In this document: positions 15,925 to 23,055 of the stretch, piece by piece
Numbering within the stretch: position 1 is the stretch's first letter
Layout of the letters: each line of letters opens with the position of its first letter
Source: Pseudomonadota bacterium
GTDB taxonomy: Bacteria; Desulfobacterota; Syntrophorhabdia; Syntrophorhabdales; Syntrophorhabdaceae
Length of the DNA stretch: 33,716 nucleotides
Assembly (NCBI GenBank): GCA_026388315.1
Contig: JAPLKA010000056.1
Span: 1-33,716 of the forward strand
Direction: 5' to 3'
Notes under the pieces: generated by a model
Seen by the model: only the letters and a program-made list of their open reading frames with translations
Databases searched by the model: none
What the model was told of the DNA's origin: nothing
Translations under genes and position numbers: made by a program

Positions 15925-17100
15925 ATGATAGAAAGGGGTCTGCGGCAAAGCATCCTCCAGTCTCTGCGTAAATACCCTGTCGTGGCCATTCTTGGCTCAA
16001 GACAGGTCGGCAAGACTACACTGGCAAAGATCATAAGCACAGAGGTTGGTCGTGATACGATCTACCTGGATCTTGAGCTTGACTCTGATTTGAACAAACT
16101 GAAAGACCCCGAACTGTATCTGCGACAGTTTACCGATACGCTTGTTGTCATCGACGAGATACAAAGAGTGCCTGACCTTTTTCCGCTCATGAGGGCCCTC
16201 GTTGATCAGAAACGGGTGGGTGGCCGCTTCCTCATTCTCGGATCAGCGTCGCCTGATTTGATACGCCATTCTTCGGAAAGCCTCGCCGGGAGAATTATCT
16301 ATCACGAGCTGACACCCTTCAATCTTGATGAAGTCCATGAGGACATACACACCTTGTGGCTTCGCGGGGGATACCCCGAAAGCTATCTTTCAGGCGATGG
16401 CAATGAGAGCTTTATTTGGCGCGAGTCTTACATACGGACGTTCCTCGAACGGGACATACCGCAGTTAGGCATTCACATTCCTGCCGTCCAATTAAGAAGG
16501 TTCTGGACCATGATTGCCCATTCTCACGGGCAACTTTGGAACGGAAGCAAGATCGCCTCAAGCCTGGGCCTCTCTAATATGACGGCGCGCCGATACCTCG
16601 ACATCCTTGAAGACACTTTCCTGTTGCGCCAATTGCAGCCATTCCACGGGAACGCAAAGAAAAGAACCATAAAATCACCCAAGGTATACATTCGTGATTC
16701 AGGGCTGCTTCATGCTTTGCTGAAAATACATTCCCATGATGATCTTCATGGCCATCCTGTCATAGGCAGTTCCTGGGAAGGCTTCATCATTGAACAGATT
16801 GCGGGCCTTCTGCCGGAAAGAACCGAGATCTATTTCTATCGGACCGTGGCGGGCGCTGAAAGTGATCTGTTCTTCTTCGACAAAAAGAGCTCTCCTGTTG
16901 CTGTTGAAATAAAGTATTCTCTGAATCCAAGTATTACGAAGGGTTTTAGAAACGCCTGCGAGGACCTTGCCTGCACAAAGAAATTCATAATCTATCCCGG
17001 TAAAGAAATGTACCCCCTCGGTGAGGGGACCTACGCGCTTCCCGTGGGCAAACTCCATATACTCCTGGGGGAACGTCAGGGACATAGTCAAATTTCTTAA
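15925..17100 (+). CDS. AAA_14/DUF4143 family ATPase
   Basis: 391 residues, the typical length. Walker A is GSRQVGKTT (24-32), Walker B LVVIDEIQ (73-80), with a sensor-like ILGSAS near 104-109. The C-terminal DUF4143 part (from about 190) contains a winged-helix-like stretch and a PD-(D/E)XK-like core (SDLFFFDKKSSPVAVEIKY). The family is common next to toxin-antitoxin loci and its role is not established. The ATG at 15925 is chosen from family alignment; the ribosome site is poor. Confidence 0.88.
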   Translation: MIERGLRQSILQSLRKYPVVAILGSRQVGKTTLAKIISTEVGRDTIYLDLELDSDLNKLKDPELYLRQFTDTLVVIDEIQRVPDLFPLMRALVDQKRVGGRFLILGSASPDLIRHSSESLAGRIIYHELTPFNLDEVHEDIHTLWLRGGYPESYLSGDGNESFIWRESYIRTFLERDIPQLGIHIPAVQLRRFWTMIAHSHGQLWNGSKIASSLGLSNMTARRYLDILEDTFLLRQLQPFHGNAKKRTIKSPKVYIRDSGLLHALLKIHSHDDLHGHPVIGSSWEGFIIEQIAGLLPERTEIYFYRTVAGAESDLFFFDKKSSPVAVEIKYSLNPSITKGFRNACEDLACTKKFIIYPGKEMYPLGEGTYALPVGKLHILLGERQGHSQIS

Positions 17101-17241
17101 CCTTTGAACTATCGGAAAAGAGGATCTCAGCGTTTATTGCGTGAATGGCATGAATGGCGTTCATTGCATGAGTGGTGTTCAGGGTTCATCCTGCCTGCGG
17201 GGCGGGACAGGCGGCGTGATCAATAAAGACAAGGCTGGATC

Positions 17242-17410
17242 GGGTGCGGAACAAGGTAGGACAAGGCTTTGCGGGGAGTTTCTATTTTGCGTCCACAGTG
17301 GACGCAAAACGAAAAGGTCTCGCACCCGCATGAGCGAAAGCAGCATGGAGCGTTTAGCGTAGAGTAAAACTTTTCGGGCGGGGAAAGGATTTGATAATTG
17401 GATGTCCACA
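17242..17410 (+). repeat. Composite border repeat: hairpin element R1 copy B plus R2
   Basis: R1 is 17242-17327 with a 7-bp outer stem (GGGTGCG / CGCACCC) and the same central hairpin as copy A (17285-17309). The linker GAGCGTTTAGCGTAGAGTAA leads to R2 at 17371-17410 (TTCGGGCGGGGAAAGGATTT, GGATGTCC). The 17101-17241 stretch before it shows ATGGCATGAATGGCGTTCAT-type short repeats and no gene. Confidence 0.85.
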
Positions 17411-17450
17411 TCTCCACTCCATATGCTTTGCAAACCAAAAATAAAACGGT

Positions 17451-17714
17451 TTATAAATCACGATATGCTTCACGGCGATGCTTGATGCGCATGATTGTTA
17501 TTTTTTTTCTTGCATTGTCAATCTCGTAAAGGACACGATAATCACCGATGCGCAGCCTCCAGTCCTTTAGCGAACCCTTTATTTTTTTGCTTTCCCGTGG
17601 GTGAGGTTCGGAAGCAAGTTTTCTGATCTTTGCAGCAATCTGTGAAAATAATGGTGGCGGGAGTTTATTGAGGTCTTTTTCGGCGTGTCGTTCTACATAA
17701 AGTTCATAGGGCAT
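17451..17714 (-). CDS. relE: RelE/ParE family toxin
   Basis: 87 residues. The RelE fold signature is clear: YELYVERHAEKDLNKLP at the start, then KKIKGSLKDWRLRIGDYRVLYEID and IMRIKHRREAYRDL. These proteins cut mRNA in the ribosomal A site. The gene overlaps the antitoxin stop by 11 bp. It is the second toxin-antitoxin pair on the minus strand within the repeat-rich region. Confidence 0.9.
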   Translation of the reverse strand: MPYELYVERHAEKDLNKLPPPLFSQIAAKIRKLASEPHPRESKKIKGSLKDWRLRIGDYRVLYEIDNARKKITIMRIKHRREAYRDL

Positions 17715-17913
17715 TATTATGTTCCGTCAGGTAATCCTCAAATTTCCTCACCTGTATGCCACCCATGCGTATCTTTTCAAGGTCTGCAAGATCTTCTTTG
17801 TCTTCAAGCTTTTCGAGTAATTCACGGTAGTCGTTAATGTCAATTATTACGGCGCTTGGTCTTCCGTCTTTCATTACCACCTGGGGTTTAGTTTTTAAGA
17901 TGCCCTTTGCCAT
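17704..17913 (-). CDS. Phd/YefM-like antitoxin
   Basis: 69 residues. KTKPQVVMKDGRPSAVIIDINDYRELLEKLE shows the prevent-host-death family pattern, a short DNA-binding N-terminus followed by an acidic toxin-binding tail. It precedes relE and overlaps it. The intergenic region upstream (17914-18040) is AT-rich and should hold the promoter. Confidence 0.83.
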   Translation of the reverse strand: MAKGILKTKPQVVMKDGRPSAVIIDINDYRELLEKLEDKEDLADLEKIRMGGIQVRKFEDYLTEHNNAL

Positions 17914-18043
17914 TGAATATCTCCTTATCTTTTAAATAATATTGAATAATTTAATTATAGCTTCTTTTTCACGTCTTGGCAATGGTATCAGACAAATGGA
18001 TGTTATAAAATCTGGCTGCCCGAAGATGTGGAAAAACCGGACT

Positions 18044-18125
18044 GGTAACAAGGAAGGATAAGGCTTTCCGCGGAATTCACTATTTGGTGTTCAATGTGAA
18101 CACCAAATAAAAAAGGTCTCGCGCC
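18044..18125 (+). repeat. Hairpin element R1, copy C
   Basis: Conserved flank GGTAACAAGGAAGGATAAGG and CTTTCCGCGGAATT, central hairpin at about 18083-18107 (arm TTTGGTGTTCA, loop ATG) and AAAAAGGTCTCGCGCCA. The hairpin sequence differs from copies A and B at several positions, and each change is matched on the opposite arm. No R2 follows; 18126-18194 is unassigned. Confidence 0.8.
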
Positions 18126-18194
18126 ATGCCCGGCACACACGCAAAAATCAGTCGCGAGTGTAACGAGTTGTCTGGATTGATTGGTTCGATTAGA

Positions 18195-18745
18195 TCAGAA
18201 TTCATCAAAAAAGATGTTTATCCCGTCCTTTACCTTGTCATAGTAGATAATTTGCACCCCGATGTTTTCCGGTAACATCTGCTTCGATTCATACGTCTGC
18301 GGTTTGATGCTGACAGGATTGTCGCCAATATAACCGTCGATCCCCTTTGCTTCTTCTTCAGGAACGGATATCCTGTAAGATTTTCCCGTATGCGCTGCGA
18401 CACGTTTCAGAATCGCCTCCTGAAATTTCAGGCCGACAAACGTTTTCACGATGACCAGGTCTTTGACCCATGTTTTGATCATTTCTTCATCTATCTTGGT
18501 AATAACCTGTTTGAAGTTATCGATCATCTGCATGATTTTGGTTTTCGCTTTTTCGATCGCTTCGGGGTGGCTGCTCAAATACCACTTTTCCCATTCTTCC
18601 AGCTTCCTGCCCCGGAATTCCTGGATCAATTCACTCATCTGACCGACAACTTCCGGCCTTGTTCCCTGGGCGTTCTGATTTGCAAGATTTATAAGGCGTC
18701 AAGCAATTGCGTGATTTCCTCATTTCTCATCTTGAGTTTCTTCAT
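18195..18745 (-). pseudogene. MjaI-like type II restriction endonuclease, frameshifted near its start
   Basis: The 147-residue open frame from 18638 (MSELIQEFRGRKLEEWEKWY..) matches the MjaI endonuclease family as I know it, with the putative catalytic stretch KGIDGYIGDNPVSIKPQTY. The family N-terminus lies upstream in two frames. ATG at 18743-18745, overlapping the methylase stop as ATGA, gives 18 codons ending LLDAL and then TAA (18689-18691). One frame over, INLANQNAQGTRPEVVGQ reads straight into MSELI. A single-base deletion near 18692 explains this. Whether it is inactive in the cell, or a sequencing error, is unknown. Confidence 0.8.
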
Positions 18746-20037
18746 AGTCGGATTTCCTCTTTCAGGATCGCTTTGAACTTTTCATGATATCTGAATGGGA
18801 AGGTCTCGTCTAATTGGACCAAATGTGAGCGAAGAAAATGAAGATTGATAAAAGTATTATTTTTCAGATATAGATAAGAAAGCAGCCGGCTGTTTTCATC
18901 GTATTTAGCCTGGTCGAATTTCAGGTAAACGTTCTGCCCCTTTAATTTGTCCCAAAGCCACTTCATAGCTTCCGGTTCCTTGCCTGCCTTTGTTCCGATG
19001 CCGATTAACCTGACAATCATGTCATTGTTGAGTTCCATCATGTTGGGAGCGATCACGCGCTTCAAATGTAAATACTGCTCTTTACCGTTTCCGTTGGCTT
19101 CTATTTTTGACCCGAAGGTCATCTTTCTGGGATCGATCTTCTTATCGAATCGGACTGGATCGTGAAATACATAGGGCATTTTTTGTATTTCCTGCCGGTA
19201 ATCGATGGCCGCCCGTGCCGGTTTAAGCACTTCAATAGCGGTCTGACTTAAAATATCGGCCTGCTCAGCCCCGATTTTTTTTCTGATAACCGGTAAAAAG
19301 GACTCATTGATCTCGTATCCGATCGAGCGCCTTTGAAGATGCTTTGCCGTCAGGGAGGTCGTGCCGCTTCCCAGGAAGGGATCAAGAACCGTTTCCCCGA
19401 CAAAGCTGAACATCTTGATCAGCCGCTTGGGAAGCTCTTCGGGAAACATGGCCAGATGCTTATCCTGTTTCTCTCCGGGAAAATTCCAGTGTCCGGCAAA
19501 GTATTCGTTCCATTCTTCTACAGACAACTTGGACTGCTCTTTCACCGCTTTGTTGACTAACGGGGGAATCCCTGGTTTTTTAAAGAGCAGGATAAATTCG
19601 TAATCGATCTTGATAATTCCATTTCGGGGATAGGGGTACGACCCCATAATCGTGGCGCCGCCAGTCGTATTACAGGTCGTCACCTTCTGCCAGATAATGG
19701 CTCCCATATAGTCGAAACCGAAGGATTCACAGAATTTGATGATCTCGGTTCTGATGGGGATAACTTTATAGCGGCCATAATACACAGATCTGGCGAACTG
19801 ATCACCGATATTGATGCACAGGCGGCAACCACCGTGAAGGACACGGTGGCATTCTTTCCACACAAGGTTCAGGTTGTTGATGTATTCTTCGTAGGTATCA
19901 TGAAAGCCGATCTGCCGGACACTGTCGTAATCCTTGAGTTGCCAGTAAGGCGGCGATGTAATGACGAGATGAACGGACTCATCCAGAATTTCCGGCATCG
20001 AACGAGAATCAGCTATAAAAATCTTGTGATTGCTCAT
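18742..20037 (-). CDS. DNA (cytosine-N4)-type methyltransferase with C-terminal SNase-like region
   Basis: 431 residues from the ATG at 20035-20037 (AAGGTAGG site); an in-frame TTG at 20082 would add 15 residues. TSPPYW (27-32) precedes DPFLGSGTT (219-227), the beta-class order, and SPPY suggests N4-cytosine methylation. With the MjaI-like endonuclease downstream, CTAG is a possible target. Residues about 321-425 resemble a staphylococcal-nuclease fold (VRLIGIGTKAGKEPEAM, VYLKFDQAKYDENSRLLSYLYL). The arginine of the SRLL motif is kept, but the usual D and E of the DTPE motif are replaced (GTKA), so this part is probably not catalytic and may bind DNA. Confidence 0.87.
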   Translation of the reverse strand: MSNHKIFIADSRSMPEILDESVHLVITSPPYWQLKDYDSVRQIGFHDTYEEYINNLNLVWKECHRVLHGGCRLCINIGDQFARSVYYGRYKVIPIRTEIIKFCESFGFDYMGAIIWQKVTTCNTTGGATIMGSYPYPRNGIIKIDYEFILLFKKPGIPPLVNKAVKEQSKLSVEEWNEYFAGHWNFPGEKQDKHLAMFPEELPKRLIKMFSFVGETVLDPFLGSGTTSLTAKHLQRRSIGYEINESFLPVIRKKIGAEQADILSQTAIEVLKPARAAIDYRQEIQKMPYVFHDPVRFDKKIDPRKMTFGSKIEANGNGKEQYLHLKRVIAPNMMELNNDMIVRLIGIGTKAGKEPEAMKWLWDKLKGQNVYLKFDQAKYDENSRLLSYLYLKNNTFINLHFLRSHLVQLDETFPFRYHEKFKAILKEEIRL

Positions 20038-20110
20038 GCCTACCTTATACACCATCCGGTTTATCTTTTCAATATCGAACAAAAAAGCAACAATTAAAAG
20101 CCGGCAGCTC

Positions 20111-20164
20111 GATAAACACTACCCGATGAAAGATGTCAGAAAAGTCGTTGTATCTATAGAGTAA
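20111..20164 (+). pseudogene. vapC 3'-end fragment
   Basis: In frame, this short stretch reads DKHYPMKDVRKVVVSIE and a stop, against DKHYPMKDVRKTIVRMGKKY at the end of the intact VapC (15259-15651). The DNA is near-identical over ACACTACCCGATGAAAGATG. It is the last 17 codons of a vanished vapC, followed directly by a border repeat. Confidence 0.8.
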
Positions 20165-20180
20165 AAACAAGGCAGGAGGA

Positions 20181-20215
20181 ATTTCTTTCTAGCGGGGGAA
20201 AGATAGATGCTGCAA
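20181..20215 (+). repeat. R2 border repeat, truncated copy
   Basis: ATTTCTTTCTAGCGGGGGAA and AGATAGATGC match the start of the R2 copy at 27602-27625; the conserved GGATGTCCCTACC end is absent. Confidence 0.6.
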
Positions 20216-20265
20216 TTGTCGATTACCGAATGCAAACCACTACAAAACAAAACAAGGCTCGACAT

Positions 20266-20350
20266 TGCACAGAACAAGGCAGGATAAGGCTTTGCGGGGA
20301 GTTTATATTTTGCTTTCACAGTGAATGTAAAATGGGAAAGGTCCCGCTGG
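20266..20350 (+). repeat. Hairpin element R1, copy D
   Basis: AGAACAAGGCAGGATAAGGC and TTTGCGGGGAGTTT lead to a central hairpin at 20308-20332 (arms TTTTGCTTTCA and TGAATGTAAAA, loop CAG; one mismatch and one wobble pair), then GAAAGGTCCCGC. It sits between the vapC relic and the second RelE-type pair. Confidence 0.75.
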
Positions 20351-20374
20351 ATAAAGAGGCGCAGTAGGGTTTAA

Positions 20375-20629
20375 CTACCTTTTATAAAGCTCCCTTCTGT
20401 GGCCTATTCGCAAAACCACAATATCTTGGCCTTCTATATCGAAAATGATCCTGTAATCCCCGATTCGAAATCTATAACTACCAAGGTTTGAATCGGTAAG
20501 GCTTTCAGCATAATCCAGGGGAGCATCCAGATAACGCATGAGCGTCTTACCAATTCTTTTCTTTACGTCATCATCAAGTTTTTTGATGTCTCTGTGAGCC
20601 CTTTGTGTATATAAAAACCTGTATTTCAC
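20375..20629 (-). CDS. RelE/ParE family toxin, second copy
   Basis: 84 residues. KYRFLYTQRAHRDIKKLDDDV, then GSYRFRIGDYRIIFDIEGQDIVVLRIGHRRELYKR, is the standard RelE/ParE pattern with the C-terminal HRREIY-like motif. It is distinct from the toxin at 17451-17714. The ATGA overlap with the antitoxin stop shows translational coupling. Confidence 0.9.
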   Translation of the reverse strand: MKYRFLYTQRAHRDIKKLDDDVKKRIGKTLMRYLDAPLDYAESLTDSNLGSYRFRIGDYRIIFDIEGQDIVVLRIGHRRELYKR

Positions 20630-20826
20630 TCCCCAAAAACCTCTGTATGTGTTTTAATCCTTCCAGCTTTGTAGTCTATCCTTGCTTCTCTAATGCTTTC
20701 CAAATATTCAGGCGAGGTCGATGCAAGAAGGTCTTCTAAAAAAGCATCCCTTTCTTTTTTTCTCATTGCCTTTATTGCTTTTATCAGTTCTCCCCGATTT
20801 AAATCTATTTTGACAGTATTGAGCAT
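20626..20826 (-). CDS. Antitoxin partner of the second RelE-type toxin
   Basis: 66 residues, helical and charged, with an acidic stretch (EDLLASTSPEYLESIREARIDYKAGRIKTHTEVFGE) that resembles the tail of antitoxins paired with RelE. The N-terminal part (LNTVKIDLNRGELIKAIKAMRKKERDAFLEDL) is not an obvious DNA-binding fold. The call rests mainly on the 4-bp overlap with the toxin. An AAAGGTTTCCAT-like purine run precedes the ATG on the minus strand. Confidence 0.75.
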   Translation of the reverse strand: MLNTVKIDLNRGELIKAIKAMRKKERDAFLEDLLASTSPEYLESIREARIDYKAGRIKTHTEVFGE

Positions 20827-20870
20827 ATGGAAACCTCTCTATTCAAATTTTTCTAAGTATATCATTTTTA

Positions 20871-20955
20871 CGTAAAGGTGAGAATCAAATATGTTCCAAT
20901 GCCTTATAAGGCTTCAGGTCGAGGAACGGATAATCGACAATCGAAGATGTGATCC
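20871..20955 (+). repeat. Dispersed repeat, copy 2
   Basis: Matches 10948-11026 in the same orientation, from CGTAAAGGTGAGAATCAAAT to GAAGATGTGATCCCC. Confidence 0.65.
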
Positions 20956-20981
20956 CCCTTTGCTTTGCATTAAGCGTGATC

Positions 20982-21067
20982 TGGTGCAAAACAAGGCAGG
21001 ATAAGGCTTTCCGGGGAGTTTGCTGTTTGCATGCACTGTGCATGCAAATCATGAAAGGTCTCGCGCA
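20982..21067 (+). repeat. Hairpin element R1, copy E
   Basis: Conserved GCAAAACAAGGCAGGATAAG, GCTTTCCGGGGAGTTT, a central hairpin at 21026-21048 (arm TTTGCATGCA, loop CTG) and GAAAGGTCTCGCGC. The arm sequence again differs from other copies with both sides changed. The next 180 bp (21068-21251) are AT-rich with no supported gene. Confidence 0.8.
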
Positions 21068-21251
21068 TGCATGAGCGATATCGTAATCAATAAAAATTAT
21101 GTTGCATTTATAAAATAACCGTTAGATAATTGAATATACAGTAAAATTTGTACAACTTTGAGGCTTTTTCGACTGCAATAGGACGAAATCCCGCGTTCTT
21201 CGGAAACAGCGGGATGGAAAAGGGGGCGGCACAATTGAAAGGCACGAGACG

Positions 21252-21350
21252 GAGAACCGGCGAAACGGCGTATCGGCGAGCATGGCAATAATGCGTTTCA
21301 AAACTTCTTGGCGGGGGAAAGATATTTATAATTTTATGGATGTCCCTACC
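21252..21350 (+). repeat. R2 border repeat with full leader, copy 5
   Basis: GAACCGGCGAAACGGCGTAT, CGGCGAGCATGGCAATAATG, CGTTTCAAAACTTC, then GGCGGGGGAAAGATATTTAT and GGATGTCCCTACC. It matches 26067-26149 closely and, in parts, 12947-13087. It ends 15 bp before the -35 box of the sce7726-like gene. Confidence 0.8.
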
Positions 21351-21364
21351 CGCCCTTTTTTCCG

Positions 21365-21393
21365 TTGACACCCTTGAGCCTCTTTGATAGCAT
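21365..21393 (+). promoter_or_regulatory. Promoter of the sce7726-like gene
   Basis: TTGACA at 21365-21370, a 17-bp spacer and TAGCAT at 21388-21393. The start codon lies 25 bp further with a GAGAGG ribosome site. Confidence 0.6.
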
Positions 21394-21417
21394 AGAAGTA
21401 GCAATGAGAGGATACGA

Positions 21418-22038
21418 ATGGTACAAAATAATAGGGCAAATACAATGAATGACCCGCAAATACGAAAAGCATTTAAAGCGCAGTTTTTGAAAAGATACAT
21501 AGAAGACAATGACACCTTGGTTATAGATGAGTTTGCATTAGGGCTTGGATCGGCTAGAATCGATATTGGCATAATAAATGGCACTTTAAATGGTTTTGAA
21601 ATAAAAAGTGATAATGACACTCTCAAAAGACTTCAGAATCAGAGAAATGTATATAATTCAATATTTGATTATGTGACCCTTATTGTTGGATACAAACATG
21701 CGTTTAATGCATTCAAAATCATTCCAGAGTGGTGGGGTGTAAAACTATCACACATTGACAAAAAAGGAATTGTTCATATTTCCAACGCTAGAAGTAAGAA
21801 AAAAAATCCTTCAAATGATATATTATCAATAACAAAGCTTCTATGGAGAAATGAGGCCTTAGGTATATTAGAGGAAATTGGTTTTTCAAGTGGGTTTCGA
21901 TCAAAAACACGAGATAGGATTTGTGAACATCTTGTAAAAGTTGCTGATAGAAGATACATTCATCAAAAAGTCTGCGAGAAGCTGAAGCTTAGAGAAAATT
22001 GGAGATCTGATTTACCACGAAACTCAAATGATGATTAA
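21418..22038 (+). CDS. sce7726-family-like protein, predicted PD-(D/E)XK nuclease
   Basis: 206 residues. NDPQIRKAFKAQFLKRY..DTLVIDEF at the start resembles proteins named sce7726. A nuclease-type core is visible: E38, D49 in SARIDIGIING, and E61-I-K63 in NGFEIKS, followed by a Q-containing helix (LKRLQNQRNVYN). That is the D...ExK pattern of the PD-(D/E)XK superfamily; the nuclease activity is my inference. Its 3' end overlaps the beta-like gene on the opposite strand by 50 bp. sce7726 proteins are known to me as partners of sce7725 proteins, which resemble the T4 beta protein, so this is probably a functional pair despite the convergent layout. Confidence 0.78.
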   Translation: MVQNNRANTMNDPQIRKAFKAQFLKRYIEDNDTLVIDEFALGLGSARIDIGIINGTLNGFEIKSDNDTLKRLQNQRNVYNSIFDYVTLIVGYKHAFNAFKIIPEWWGVKLSHIDKKGIVHISNARSKKKNPSNDILSITKLLWRNEALGILEEIGFSSGFRSKTRDRICEHLVKVADRRYIHQKVCEKLKLRENWRSDLPRNSNDD

Positions 22039-23050
22039 TGCCTGCCCTTAACCAAGTCGTGGGACTTCCTGGGTGTATGACCTGCATGCTCATATCTTTT
22101 ATGTATTTATCCCCAAAACAAAAACCCTCTCCACAGAATTCAGACCTATCACATAACAATTCTGCGTTAGCAGGCCATTGGGCATATCCAGGCCCGTCTT
22201 GATTAAATACACCCTCCCCTCTCATAATAATCCAGCAATCGCCTGATGTATATCGTATGCTTGCGCTAAAATTTGACCATGCAGGTGGTTCAGAATAAAT
22301 CGGATGTTGGATAGTATAATCCCCATAACTTGGAAGTCGTAGCCAAGATGGTTTTGATTTTAAAATATTTTTCCAAGTCATCCAATCAAGTCGAGCTAAT
22401 TCGTGTTGTCCCACGCTGAATCCTGAAAGGTCTTTGGAAAATGCGCCACCGATTACTGTAAATGTTCGCCAATCTTGCACATCTGGTATTTCCCTACCAA
22501 TATTTTTAAAGTTCAAATTATTGTCTGTAATATATTGGCAATCAATTATTAAGTCTGAATTCTTTGGGCTCGCACCAATTAGCTCCAATAGATCGTAAAG
22601 TTCGCTGCTGATCTTGTTGCGCCTTAAATCACTCAAAAACAATCGAATACAAACTCCACTTTTGCTTTTTTTTGACAAAACTTTTACAGCGTCTTGGTAT
22701 GCTCGAACCCTGCTCAAGCCGGTTGTCGGTACGTAACTTAATCCCCTTTTATCGGATTCCTCTCCGAACCGACAGAGTATATGCTCGCCCGTAGGGGGCC
22801 TAAAGTTAGGGTCTAAATGCTGCAGATCTATGAAAAATCGTTTTTTTCCCCAAGAATCAAAAATTCCGTCTATCGTTTGAGAAAGCATTAGATCAAAGGT
22901 GGGGGTAGTCTTTTTTTCTTTAAAATTGGAGGGGATCAATTCAATTAGTGGAGTGATTCTATCTTGCGTATTTGATTCCAAGCATTGAAGTGCTTCTCTC
23001 TCAGCCTGTTTCCATCTCAATACAGGAACATAGTGCTTGTGGTTAAACAT
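21989..23050 (-). CDS. T4 beta-protein-family (sce7725-like) protein
   Basis: 353 residues from the ATG at 23048-23050, chosen because GGAGGT, embedded in the last codons of the upstream gene, lies 7 bp before it. The opening YVPVLRWKQAEREALQCL and ITPLIELIP are typical of the beta-protein family (PF14350), which is found in phages and in bacterial defence-like loci without a settled function. Other parts: FFIDLQHLDP, LSYVPTTG and RAGINHHLSFVVNQI. It is the third gene of an operon with HigB and HigA-ImmA, starting 6 bp after the stop of the latter. Its tail overlaps the sce7726-like gene. Confidence 0.83.
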   Translation of the reverse strand: MFNHKHYVPVLRWKQAEREALQCLESNTQDRITPLIELIPSNFKEKKTTPTFDLMLSQTIDGIFDSWGKKRFFIDLQHLDPNFRPPTGEHILCRFGEESDKRGLSYVPTTGLSRVRAYQDAVKVLSKKSKSGVCIRLFLSDLRRNKISSELYDLLELIGASPKNSDLIIDCQYITDNNLNFKNIGREIPDVQDWRTFTVIGGAFSKDLSGFSVGQHELARLDWMTWKNILKSKPSWLRLPSYGDYTIQHPIYSEPPAWSNFSASIRYTSGDCWIIMRGEGVFNQDGPGYAQWPANAELLCDRSEFCGEGFCFGDKYIKDMSMQVIHPGSPTTWLRAGINHHLSFVVNQISNFL

Positions 23051-23055
23051 GCAAG

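Noticed and set aside
15670-21067. Integron attC sites
   Set aside because: Structure-conserved, co-oriented repeats next to small genes suggest it, but no integrase gene is present and I could not find the RYYYAAC/GTTRRRY end pairs in the copies.
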